Shown piece after piece: positions 23,205-32,608 of a stretch of DNA of 64,000 bases (positions are counted from its first letter, which is position 1; the number at the start of each line of letters is the position of its first letter). A program made the position numbers and the translations under genes. This DNA comes from Metellina segmentata (taxonomy: Eukaryota > Arthropoda > Arachnida > Araneae > Tetragnathidae): contig OX375879.1 of assembly GCA_947359465.1 (NCBI GenBank), positions 18,314,298-18,378,297 of the forward strand, in the 5' to 3' direction. The notes beneath the pieces were generated by a model that did not search any database, was not told the DNA's origin, and saw only the letters and a program-made list of their open reading frames with translations.

Positions 23205-23778
23205 TCTCAGGTAATTGGTGCCGGACGCATATTACCAACCTTTACCTGGAATAGAAGACATGAGGAAGTTTTAAGCTCACTGATTCGTTGCTATCTCTCT
23301 CCGAGATGCTATCTCCACTCACCCATAGTGCGCACTCTGCATGTGTGAAACGTATCACTATTTACTTGCAATGTTTGCGAAAAAAAAAAGTTGAAACTGT
23401 TTCGAAAGAAAATAGAATACTGACAAAAAAGAAAGCGATAGCTTTTGGATGATTACCAAGCGACAGTTCAACGGCTTGTGCCATGTACTCGTAATTTGAT
23501 CGTAAATGTTTTGTGTTTAGTTTTAATTCCAGTATAGATTCTACACGTATGATTAAAAAATAATCCATTTTCGAACTTTAAAGGACACTTGGGACCTTGA
23601 ACAGAATAGAAGACTGAAACAGGGGAGTTTTTCGTTATTACAGGGGATGTGTTGTATAGATTCGTTATTTATGTTGCAGAAGTTTTGCCACCGGCTTTCA
23701 GTTCAAGTAGAAACTACCGCGTAATGAGTAATGACAGAGTCCACGTGAAGCATCACCACTAATGATGATGTCACATAG

Positions 23779-24176
23779 TTACGTCATTGTCGACAGTTTG
23801 AAACCTACGAATCAGCGGGCTTAAAATTTCCCCATGGCTATTTGATGCGTGGCAGAATGAATGGGACGAAGGGGGAAGAGGCAGGACGTTGCACGATGTG
23901 TTACCAAAAGTGTCACTAAAATCATCAAGTTGGACCAGGGAAGAGACATTTTTCTTCACAGGGCACGGTCTATTCCCATCCTACCTAACGAGGTTTAAGA
24001 AAACCAAGTCCGAAAACTGCTTCTGTGGTGAAATTCGCACACTTCTACATTACATCACAGTTTGCCCCCTTACAGCCTCATGGCATATGAGAACACCTGC
24101 CAACCACCTTAAAATTGCATGGCTCAGGAAAATTGCATGCAACAAGGGCCCAAGGGTTAAATTATTAACATGGTGA
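23779..24176 (+). pseudogene. Non-LTR retrotransposon ORF2 C-terminal fragment
   Basis: The reading frame contains WLFDAWQNEWDEGGRGRTLH then FTGHGLFPSYLTRFKKTKSE, followed by NCFCGEIRTLLHYITVCPLT. The G-x-FPSYL-RF and C-CG...H....CPL pattern is the C-terminal zinc-finger-like tail found after the reverse transcriptase/RNase H of Jockey/R1-type LINEs. It is a fragment only. Confidence 0.7.
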
Positions 24177-24336
24177 GATTCATTGAAAATCATCAGGACT
24201 TGATTATCCTAAGAGACTAAGAAAAACGAAATTTTTTTCTCACCTTACATGATGTATATATATATTTATAATGTAACCAAGTAAAATGATTCAATGTATA
24301 TACTGTATAGATGTAAGGATGTATAAATGTAATAAG

Positions 24337-24470
24337 CTCTAACATTCTGGGTAGACATGTCACCTTGGTGGCTTGCTCTACTCATCCAACCACACTTATT
24401 TAAACTGGTACAGTTTCTCACGACACTAGGCACGGGAGTGCGTGTTGGTGTTAGTTAGTTCCTGGTAAAG
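24337..24470 (+). repeat. Dispersed repeat 3 (pair with 55237-55325)
   Basis: GCTCTAACATTCTGGGTAGA, CATGTCACCTTGGTGGCT, TCTCACGACACTAGGCACGG and GAGTGCGTGTTGGTGTTAG are shared with the copy inside the hAT element, where the middle is shorter. Confidence 0.8.
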
Positions 24471-24479
24471 GTTGTTAAT

Positions 24480-24555
24480 ATGCATCCCGGACTGTTGTCA
24501 ATAGCCTGTTGTGTTGCTCCAGTACGACGTAAATTAAATTACCTACCTACCCATT
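24480..24555 (+). repeat. SINE family 1, 3' tail
   Basis: CCCGGACTGTTGTCAATAGC and CTGTTGTGTTGCTCCAGTAC, with a TTACCTACCTAC tail. Confidence 0.75.
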
Positions 24556-24796
24556 AAATTTACTTGACATCGAATTCAGTTACATCCACGTTCAATACCT
24601 GACCATACACACTCTCTAAAACTGGAATTGCAACCGTTCGTTAGGTCTGTCTGAAACTTAGCATCCGAGAGAGACGATAAGGATGCCTCTTTTGTCAATC
24701 AGTTGGCGGTAAGGAATTAGTGATGTGTAGTTTAGAGAGACGTTTTATTTCAAATAAAGTGGTGTGTGTTGTGAGTAACGTGATTGTGTGTTCCAG

Positions 24797-24987
24797 ATCC
24801 GATACGCGAGCCCTGAGCGGCTGTTCGAGCGTCTGACGGACTTGCGGTTCCTGAGCATCGACTTCCTCAACACCTTCCTCCTGACGTACCGGGTGTTCAC
24901 AGATGGCGTCACTGTCCTCGAGGCCCTCAAGAAGGTCCACTACGCGCCAGAGGCACAGATCAGCGCTTCGCTGCAGGATCCCGCAGC
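24797..24987 (+). CDS. RASGRF: RasGRF exon 5 (REM domain core)
   Basis: The acceptor GTGTTCCAG ends at 24796. The translation starts [20 protein letters not shown] then [14 protein letters not shown], nearly identical to the vertebrate REM/RasGEF_N signature ([28 protein letters not shown]). This domain packs against and stabilises the CDC25 catalytic domain. The 3' boundary is the weakest in the model: GTACGC at 24988 is not a strong donor. It is, however, the site that leaves two bases (GC) matching the phase of exon 6. The open frame otherwise continues to a stop near 25066. Confidence 0.88.
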
Positions 24988-25059
24988 GTACGCACTCTTC
25001 CCTCCTTCCCTTCAACACTGTTGCAATGTTGGAAAATATTCCCAATGGCCGCGAACCGA

Positions 25060-25925
25060 GTCCTAAGGGGCCTTCTAGCCCCGACGCTAAAAAGTCAATT
25101 CTTGACCAAAATTTCGAATTTTTTTTAATTTAATATTTTTAAAATATAAACTATTTTCTTTCCAAAACTGTTTTTGTTTTGTCTCTAACGTAAACAGAAG
25201 TTGAAATATTTCAATTTGAAAAAACCTGGATGCAAACTTTTCAAACCGGGAGTGGTGTTTGCGCGCCAAAAATGGGTTCAGGTTTCGGTTTCCCGCAGAA
25301 ATTTAAAAATTTAAATTGTAGTTTACTAATTTTAGTTGGGCTATGTTCCAGCAAACATTTATTTTTAGAGCAAATAGATAACGATTAGTATTCAAAAAAT
25401 TGCTTTTTCTCTGAATGCTGTTTTCAACCAAATCATTGCACGGTAACAATGATAACTAAAAAAGTAATTAATATATTTTTTTGAAATTTAGTATTATGGT
25501 TCTTATATGTATATTTTAGTGCCTGAAGCTATATTTTATGTGTATCTTTAATAGAAAAATAATTTGTCAGTCACTTCGTTATGTTGTAGAGAAAAATTTC
25601 AGAAATTCATATAATTTTTACGTTATCCCTTATATTTTCAGTTTATAATAAAATTTAGCTTATAGCCTGCTTCGGCCACTATCTTATATATTTAAGAGTC
25701 TTCGTGAAAAGTTTTATGCTAATATTGTGATGAGTGAGAAAATTGGAGTGTTTTTCGTAAACATCATTTTTTGACCAAAACAAGACAGTTTTTCGTATTT
25801 ATTTTAAAAATATATATTTTTCCAGAGTTTTACTGGGTTCGAATGTGTTCTTTTATGTTCATTCAACTTTTAAAAGAAAAAAAGTGCTATTGAATCACTT
25901 GAGAAAAAAAAGTACTCCGTACTTT
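25060..25925 (+). other. Intron 5, AT-rich stretch without features
   Basis: AT-rich sequence with no exon, TIR or SINE match recognised, ending where the truncated CR1 copy begins. Confidence 0.5.
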
Positions 25926-25927
25926 TA

Positions 25928-26355
25928 GTATTCAATTGAAAGGGTTCAGCACAGAGCTACGAAAATAATAAAGGGGCTAGCAAATCTCGACTCTAATGAA
26001 CGTTTAAGGAAGCTAAACATGTATACATTGGAAAGAAGGAGGGGGGATTGGATTCAGCTTTTCAAGTGGGTAAAACAAGGGGACACAGAGGGCTTCAATT
26101 TCAGAAGGGATAACAGAACAAGGGGCCATGGGTATAAATTGAATAAGACACATTTTAATCGGGATTTAAGGGAAAACTACTACTTTAATAGGGTAATAGA
26201 CAGTTGGAACGCATTGCCAGAAAATAGAGTGAATTCAAAGGGAATGCATAAATATAAGATACAATTGGATAGTCAGTGGGAATTGGGAAATTCATAAACA
26301 AAGGACCAGCCTTGTTGGGCTTGAGCCTGTAGCTGGTTGTCAATATTTGTATTTG
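25928..26355 (+). mobile_element. 5'-truncated CR1-like LINE copy
   Basis: It begins inside ORF2 at the equivalent of SIERVQHRATKII and contains LNMYTLERRRGDWIQLFKWV and HGYKLNKTHFNRDLRENYYF. It ends with the LINE 3' UTR (ACCAGCCTTGTTGGGCTTGA) and a short ATTTGTATTTGTATG terminal repeat. Residue-level identity to the full-length - strand copy at 47299-51421 is very high, so both belong to one recently active family. The ORF is intact to its stop at 26295-26297. Confidence 0.95.
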
Positions 26356-26484
26356 TATGTAGTCACAGATACCTTAACAACCAATAGTTTTAAGGTTCGC
26401 ACCAGCCCCCATTCACGAAGGGTGTCTCTAGGCATCGAAACGTCCTTTCCAAAAGTTTGCTTCGGACATCCAAAGGGCGTCGTG

Positions 26485-26692
26485 CTCATGGGGTGGCCTC
26501 AAATGTCCCCAAAGTTATTGTGGTGTGGAGGTTTAGAGAGTGTTGTGCCAGAGCAGGTGGTCTCGTCGTTTGACCGTGGTTCAAAATGACGAGGTGTTGT
26601 CCTTCGGAATTGATTCCGGACTGTCACCAAGAGCCCGTTGTGTTGCTACAGAGAGAGTGTGACGTTAAGTAACTACCTACCTACCAAAACTT
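26485..26692 (+). repeat. SINE family 1, copy lacking head
   Basis: GTGGCCTCAAATGTCCCCAA, TTTGACCGTGGTTCAAAATG, CGGACTGTCACCAAGAGCCC and a tail of CTACCTACCTACC. Confidence 0.8.
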
Positions 26693-26739
26693 TGGTTAGG
26701 TTTTTGCACTTACTCTAGAGTTGTGTACTATTGGTCAAA

Positions 26740-27132
26740 GTATCGACAGTCTGAGTTGATTGCATCGGAGCACGTAGTTTCGATACACCTAAAATAACGA
26801 TTCCGAAGTATCTATTTTCGATACCAACGAAAAAGCTTTTTGTTTCACATCACCAGTGCCTCTAATTTTCTTATTGCCGCCCGTAGCCCCATATTTCCAC
26901 AGTGGTTCACGTTGCTTTGGTATCGAAATAGCTTCTCCTGTGAAAAGTATCCGAGTGGTCCGATACCCGAATTTCTCTGGTATCGGTACTGGTACAAATA
27001 GCTTGTTCCCGAGAGTCTGCTACGATATTCACCAAAATGAATCGATCCTAATATCAGTGCTCCATTTGCGGATCGATCCAAAATAGCAGGTATCGACATA
27101 CAAAAATATCGATACACTATCACTCATCTCCA
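26740..27132 (+). repeat. TATCGATA-rich non-autonomous repeat, likely hAT-like MITE
   Basis: Repeated (G/A)GTATCGA(A/C/T) and TATCGATA words occur across about 390 bp in both orientations (GTATCGACAG, TTTCGATACACC, GGTATCGAAATAG, GGTATCGACATAC, AATATCGATACAC). The right end CCATGCGTCCCTAG resembles hAT MITE termini. The left end and target duplication could not be fixed. Confidence 0.5.
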
Positions 27133-27225
27133 TGCGTCCCTAGTCATCTTCAATGCTGTTAATGAAACTTTTTGTGAACTCATAGGTGGAAAAATCATGA
27201 AAGGATGTGAAAATAGGCAAATATA

Positions 27226-27719
27226 CACTACCCTACAACAATGAGCCGGACGCCAGCGGATTTGCATAAAATTCTACTGTATTTTCGACTGAGATTTCGT
27301 GGTATGGCCTGGGACTTTTGCATGTCAATTGAACGCTGACGCCTACATGAACATTTTGGACAATCAGGTTCTTCTTACACTCTGGCAATTTTATAGAATG
27401 AACAGATGTTATTTAAAGGAGGACAACGCTCCATGTCATATTGTGGCAGCTTCGGTCAAGTAGTGGTATTAAGATGTGGATGTAAAACGTCTTCCCTGGC
27501 CTGCTCAGAGTCTCAACCTAATCCTTATAGAGCTGTCAACATTCTTGCAGCAGGAATGGACACAAATAAGCATAGCTGTATCAAAATCCTGTTAAAAGTA
27601 TGCCCAGAAGGGTTGCTAGTATAATTGAAGCACGTGGGGGACCATCCCCTTATTAAAGCATGCATTATTTCCCTTATACCATCCCATCTTGCTGTCCGGT
27701 CCATTATTGTAGGGTACTC
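27226..27719 (+). mobile_element. Deleted Tc1-like element (family B), copy 1
   Basis: Ends: CACTACCCTACAACAATG on the left and CCATTATTGTAGGGTACTC on the right, flanked by TA. The interior has only the C-terminal half of a transposase ([18 protein letters not shown], then NAPCHIV), with stop codons and frame breaks. The same 5' half is missing in the copy at 40664-41389. Confidence 0.82.
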
Positions 27720-28129
27720 TATATTTGCAAACAAAAAGCTTCCTAATATATTCGTGATCACTCTAAATAAGATACTCCCTCGAGAAGACTGTCGGTTACT
27801 AGGTATGTAAGAGACTATTCTTCCCGTGGTTACTACATCCAGTACGACCACTTAATTGCGTAGAGACAAGTGATTGTGAAATTTTCAAAATTAACGTAGA
27901 AATCAGACAATGGGAAACGTATAAGCATAATAATCGACAGAAACCATCAACGAAGTTCTTCCTTTTGCTGGATAATGAAAAATTGCATTCAAAAATTAAT
28001 AACGTGAACAATAATTGACTTACAAATTAACAGGCATATATTTTAGCTAATCAGTTCAATAATGGTTTATTATCATTTTCAATATGCAGATTTTGTCTTT
28101 GACAGAGGCGACAATGTATCAGCAAACTG

Positions 28130-28262
28130 AGGGGCCACCGGGCTAACAATCTTCGAGTGGTATGTGATTCAAAATTACAACGACTTTCCCTTAGGGTTTG
28201 ATCTTGGACCGTCGTCAATAGCTCGTTGTGTTGCTTCAGTACGACGTTAATTAAGAACTTAT
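28130..28262 (+). repeat. SINE family 1, diverged 3' half
   Basis: GTATGTGATTCAAAATTACA, GGACCGTCGTCAATAGCTCG and TACGACGTTAATTAAG. Confidence 0.6.
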
Positions 28263-28545
28263 GGTCGAGCAGAACACCACATTTGTTAATTATACACATT
28301 TATCACATTTAGACAATTACACGATTCGGACAAATACTAAAAGTTAAAGAAAACATTAAATAACACCTGAGGGTAAGTTAACATTCTGAATGAAATACAT
28401 CTAATCTCAAAATATCACAGCACGTCTTAATAGCATATGACATCTAAACATCTATATAAGGAAGTAACTGCTATATAGAGGGCCCTTTAGGAGGGAACAC
28501 CAATTAGGCGAAAGTGGTTTGGCGGAAACCAATCCCTACATTACC

Positions 28546-29079
28546 TAGAGTGCCTATATAATCCAAGTGGCGACATAGGGGAAACACTTTCTGATTGGCT
28601 TAGATACCTTTTCTACCGCCCGAGGCTGGTTTTTCCTAGCTCCCGAAGACTTAACACGGGAACTTTTTGTGTGTTCGAGAAAAACGTGTGATTAAATTTA
28701 AAGGAAAGATAGCTTTTTCATGTTCCATTTCGTGTTCTAGAATGTTTATTTATTATTATTATTTTAGTGTTTTGTCAGTATACATTTGTAGACTTTTTAA
28801 GTAGCTATTTTTTAACAACATGGTGTTTCCCGCAGTCTAAGTAAGCGCGTTGTGCAATCCATCTCATCCATTACGAATGTTATTGAGCGTTTATAGGATT
28901 CATTTATACCGTATATATCCGTAATATAACAATAAGATGTTTTCTGTTCTCCTTGAAATGATATATTAATTCTCCCAGCAACCTTCTTTGAGACGATTCT
29001 GGTAGAGAAATGACTGCCGCGCATGCGCATTGGGGCAAATTGGGTCCCATGTCGCCACTCTGATAATATATGCACTCTA
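28546..29079 (+). mobile_element. Non-coding inverted-repeat element (534 bp), unclassified
   Basis: TAGAGTGCCTATATAATCCA then AGTGGCGACATAGGGG on the left is mirrored by TGGGTCCCATGTCGCCACTC then TGATAATATATGCACTCTA on the right. The terminal repeats are about 35-40 bp. No clear target duplication (TTACC / ACATA flanks) and no coding capacity. Confidence 0.6.
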
Positions 29080-29089
29080 ACATAACCTA

Positions 29090-29215
29090 CCTTCTAGTTG
29101 TCAGGTTTGATTCCAGTCAGGTGCATTACTTCTTTTTCTCCCCTTCTGTGTCAGTCGTGTGTGATACTTGATATTGCGTGTCTTGTGTCCGGAGCAGCGT
29201 GGCCAAACATGGCCC
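29090..29215 (+). repeat. SINE family 2, copy abutting exon 6 acceptor
   Basis: TAGTTGTCAGGTTTGATTCC (B-box-like), TACTTGATATTGCGTGTCTT, GTCCGGAGCAGCGTGGCCAA. It ends about 60 bp before the RasGRF exon 6 acceptor. Confidence 0.75.
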
Positions 29216-29276
29216 GCGAATCATACGAAGCACAGCGTGTCCTGTGTTTGCTCACTTTTCGTTTTGTGTTCCCCAG

Positions 29277-29494
29277 AGCTCTGGACGTGGTGGCCGGAGA
29301 AGGCGTCCTGCACGGCGACTTGGGGTACGTGGTTGCGGACTACGACTACTCGAGACGCATCAGCACGGTCAGCACCATGTCGGACACGGGAGAGTCGCGG
29401 GATCACATGGACTCTTCCCTCACGCACATACAGCAGGCGCAGCAGATCCTTATCACCCGGAGTCAGCAGCACTGGAGACTCAGTCACAGGAAAT
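29277..29494 (+). CDS. RASGRF: RasGRF exon 6 (start of disordered linker)
   Basis: The acceptor TGTGTTCCCCAG ends at 29276 and the donor is GTAAGT at 29495. The translation starts ALDVVAGEGVLHGDLGYVVA and continues DYDYSRRISTVSTMSDTGES, then a Gln-rich stretch with HIQQAQQILITRSQQHWRL. It is acidic, Tyr/Ser-rich and not alignable to the vertebrate linker by eye. Assignment to this gene rests on strong splice sites, matching phases on both sides and exon-like base composition. It ends in phase 1. Confidence 0.8.
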
Positions 29495-29664
29495 GTAAGT
29501 CCCTCTTCAAGTGAAACGCGCTCGTAAGCCTCGGAATCGACTTTTGTCTGTCGAAGCGATTTCAATCGCGCTGGTGCGAAAGATAATCGGTTTAACCAAT
29601 CCATAGTTCTTTTATGAACCTGCCTACCAACAGGGGTTTGAGACAGGATAAGGCGTGGAAGCGG

Positions 29665-29815
29665 ATTGCGGGTGCCTGGTTGGAAGAGTAACGGATTGGC
29701 AATCAGAGGGTTGCGTGTTTAAAACTCGATCCAACCAAGGACCGCCGAGTATGCGGGGCTCAGATGTCCTCACGTTGGAGAGGCGTGGAAATTGGCTCAT
29801 GTGTTCTCATCAATC
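29665..29815 (+). repeat. SINE family 1, head and 5' body
   Basis: GGTGCCTGGTTGGAAGAGTA, ACGGATTGGCAATCAGAGGG and TTGCGTGTTTAAAACTCGAT form the tRNA-like head. CTCAGATGTCCTCACGTTGG is the body. Confidence 0.7.
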
Positions 29816-29839
29816 TCTGAACGTACATCAATCTCCAAA

Positions 29840-29917
29840 ATCACTCTGCCGGTCAACCGGTCTAGTGCTTTATGTGTTAGACTCCTGATAGGAAAGTTCC
29901 TGGTTCGAATCCGGGTC
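29840..29917 (+). repeat. SINE family 1 tRNA-like head (left part of a split SINE)
   Basis: GCCGGTCAACCGGTCTAGTG, TGTGTTAGACTCCTGATAGG and TTCCTGGTTCGAATCCGGGT give clear A-box-like and perfect B-box (GGTTCGAATCC) sequence. The SINE continues at 31154 after a 1.24-kb insertion. Confidence 0.75.
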
Positions 29918-31153
29918 GCATTCGCGGAATCCCTCACGCTTTCAACACTCCTTGGCGAGTTGGCGAAAGCCGGCTGTATCGCCAACTGCGAGAACTCTAT
30001 CGGGCCACGCGAGACAAGACGACATTTTCATATACCCTCTTGCTGCCATCTGTTGACTCAGAAAGGAATCTTTTTATTACAAGTTTTTTTTCTGTTTTAA
30101 ATTTTTTCTATTTTAAATGTTTTACCTCAGCTACAATATATATATTAAATACATAAAATAATATATGTTTTTGTGACACACCCTTATATCTTAAACAACA
30201 AATATGAAATAAAACAACTTTAATTTTTTTTTTCCTTTGAGAATACATGTATCAAAAATTTCTGTCTCCTTAACAGCCCAAATGCAAATGCTATAATTAT
30301 AGGATATGAGTTAGAAAAAACTTTGTTTCGAAGATAGTTATTGAAAACAGTCAAAATAGAATATTTTTTCAATTTAAATTTTGTAATCTTGAGCTCAAAT
30401 GAGTAAAACTAATCTAGAAGTGTATTTGTTTACAAAAAATTACTTTAGCTAAATCTTAATACTTATTATTGATAACTGCTTTTACTAATATAAAAAATAT
30501 ATACTACTAGTTGTCTACCCAAACAGTGGCGGGATTATATTAAGTAGGCGATCAAACAAGAGATTTGATTCGTAAGAAAGTATATTATGAAAATGAAAAC
30601 ACTTGGGTTATAAAGGCGAATAATTTCCATAATAAACAACGTAATTGATTTATCCGCCTCCCCCCTCGCATCTTAAACAAATACATTCTCATCAACTCTT
30701 TCTATTTGACGAGTTTTAGAGTAAGTGATCATTTTATATTGTAAAAATCATAACAAAACGCAATTGATTGACTTAATTTCAAATAAATGTAAACATATAC
30801 AATTTGTTTGCATGGGGGTACTTCTTATACTGCCTGCTTCTTATATCAACCAATATTACGAAGTAGTTACAATAGAGATAGATAAAGTAAAACAAAAATA
30901 ATCACGTTATATCTTGAATGTCAACATAATATATATAGAATATCCAAAAAAAATCAGACTGAAAATCATAGCACACACACACACACACACACACACACTC
31001 AGCGAGAAAAAAATAGCGATCTTCTAAACAACTTAGTAGGGTTGCTCGAGAAATTGAGAAGAATTGCCAATTTCCCCAGCTTTCGGTTCTCAAAGTACTT
31101 TATATAGCCAACTCGCCAAGGAGTGCTCGAAGCGTGAGGGTTTCCACGATTGC
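29918..31153 (+). mobile_element. 1.24-kb TIR element inserted in a SINE, 9-bp target duplication
   Basis: The left end GCATTCGCGGAATCCCTCAC and right end GTGAGGGTTTCCACGATTGC are inverted repeats. Similarity continues through CACTCCTTGGCGAGTTGGC for about 45 bp. Flanking copies ATCCGGGTC (29909-29917) and ATCCGCGTC (31154-31162) look like a 9-bp duplication of SINE sequence with one mismatch. The interior is AT-rich, contains a (CA)n tract and encodes nothing recognisable. A 9-bp duplication fits Mutator-like elements, but the class is unproven. Confidence 0.72.
30972..31000 (+). repeat. (CA)n microsatellite
   Basis: About 14 consecutive CA dinucleotides inside the TIR element at 29918-31153. 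Confidence 0.95.
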
Positions 31154-31405
31154 ATCCGCGTCAGTGCATGGATGTTCCTAAGCGTATGGTGTAGAGGCGG
31201 CTGGTGGATCTTAAATCTGTCGTGGCAGAAAGTCCTAACGTTGGATTAATGTGGAAGTATGGAGAGTGGGGTGCCAGCTCAGGTGTTGCCTCGTCATCTG
31301 ATCGTGGTTCAGAATTACGCGATGTCGTCCTCGGATCTTTCCCTTGGGGGATTGACCGTCGTCAATAGCCCGTTGTGTTGTTCAAGTACAACATTAATTA
31401 AAAAT
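31154..31405 (+). repeat. SINE family 1, right part of the split SINE
   Basis: CAGTGCATGGATGTTCCTAA, TGGTGTAGAGGCGGCTGG, AATCTGTCGTGGCAGAAAGT, TCATCTGATCGTGGTTCAGA, GACCGTCGTCAATAGCCCGT, and TACAACATTAATTAA at the end. Confidence 0.8.
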
Positions 31406-31467
31406 TACCATAATCACTGTAGATAACTAAGTATACGCGGCGTTTTAAACAATTCTTTACGCATTGT

Positions 31468-31625
31468 AAGCCGAGGCTCAGTGGGTTAGCCCGCTGTTCT
31501 ATATCCACTCTGTGTGTTTCTCTCTTCCACTAAGACTTACCTTGTGTGTCCATTATGTGACGTTGTATGTCTCTTGTTTAGCGCAGTTTCGCCTAATAGG
31601 ACCTTTGCACCCTAAAACCCCAAAC
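31468..31625 (+). repeat. SINE family 2, diverged copy
   Basis: CCGAGGCTCAGTGGGTTAGC, ACTCTGTGTGTTTCTCTCTT, GTTTAGCGCAGTTTCGCC, and an end at CCCTAAAACCCCAAACC. Confidence 0.65.
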
Positions 31626-31629
31626 CAAA

Positions 31630-32360
31630 CATTTATACTTGATATTGTGACATTCAACCCCACATTCTCTTCGTGAAGCCCCTTTACCCGCCCTTGATGA
31701 CCTCCAACGGGGATAATGCAAGTGTGCCATCGGACGTGGGGGGTAAACACAGATTTTCCTCAACGAAGCAGAGCCGAATAAGATTTTGACCACCATCGAA
31801 CGATAGACTTGCCACTAAACACTTCGACCATGTGAGACCTGAACCGGACGCCCAGTTCGGACACCGCAAAACCCGTAAGCCTCAAGCCGATGCAGACTTC
31901 GTCGTTAGCGGCAGATTGACGCAAATCCTTTACGGCCTGCTACCAGACGACCAGGATGTCTGTCCTACGTATAGCCAATATTGGCATACAGGCTCAAATC
32001 CTTTGAAACTATACTTTCCGATAGACGCAGACTGTGAAACCAAACGACCACCCCGTTCAGATAGTCAATATTGACATATAGGCGCAGATCCGTTGCAGCC
32101 TATAATCTCATTGTATAGATACCAATAAATCTCTTGACACCTTTCTACAAGTGTGTGTCTGTGCGTCCCCATCACCAGGTCACCAGACGTTACGATATTA
32201 AACAATGGTAATCCGTGTGGTTTTTAGTATTAAATCATTCTAGTTTGTTATTCATAAATTGTGAAAATATTGTGGGTATGAAGTTAAGAAAGTGTGTGTC
32301 ATGAAGCCAAGCAATGTGCGGAAGTGTGTTTATGAACCGTGATTTTGACTTGGAGTCTCG
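31630..32360 (+). other. Intron 6 segment with a weak internal direct repeat
   Basis: AGCCAATATTGGCATACAGG (about 31974) and AGTCAATATTGACATATAGG (about 32064) lie about 90 bp apart within similar surroundings. An AATAAA is present at about 32126. An LTR was considered but the ends could not be defined. Confidence 0.35.
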
Positions 32361-32366
32361 TTTCAG

Positions 32367-32541
32367 TCGAAGAGGAGCAACTGCGGGAGCAGGCTATGCG
32401 GAGAATGCGGGAGCACCTTCCCAAGTCCCCTAGTCCTGAACCGATAAGTGTTCCGGTACCTCCTCCGCCGACACCGGAACCGGTTGCCGTCGCAGAAGAG
32501 GCATACATTCCGATCACGCAACCCTCGCCAGAGCCCAAAAG
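32367..32541 (+). CDS. RASGRF: RasGRF exon 7 (linker: charged helix and proline-rich segment)
   Basis: The acceptor TCTCGTTTCAG ends at 32366 and the donor is GTGAGT at 32542. The first two bases complete a Phe codon, giving KFEEEQLREQAMRRMREHLP, a predicted charged helix. A proline-rich run follows (PVPPPPTPEP, then QPSPEPK) with PxxP motifs that could bind SH3 domains. It ends in phase 2. A hAT MITE starts 67 bp beyond the donor. Confidence 0.87.
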
Positions 32542-32608
32542 GTGAGTCCATCTCAAGAACTTAAATTGAGATCTAACCATGTCCAATAACTCTCTGAGAG
32601 GTTCACAC

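Noticed and set aside
29221..29604. 127-codon - strand ORF over exon 6
   Set aside because: Antisense shadow; exon 6 has strong splice sites and matching phases on the + strand.
31630..32200. Possible solo LTR (AATAAA, internal direct repeat)
   Set aside because: No TG...CA ends or target duplication could be fixed, and no second LTR is present.
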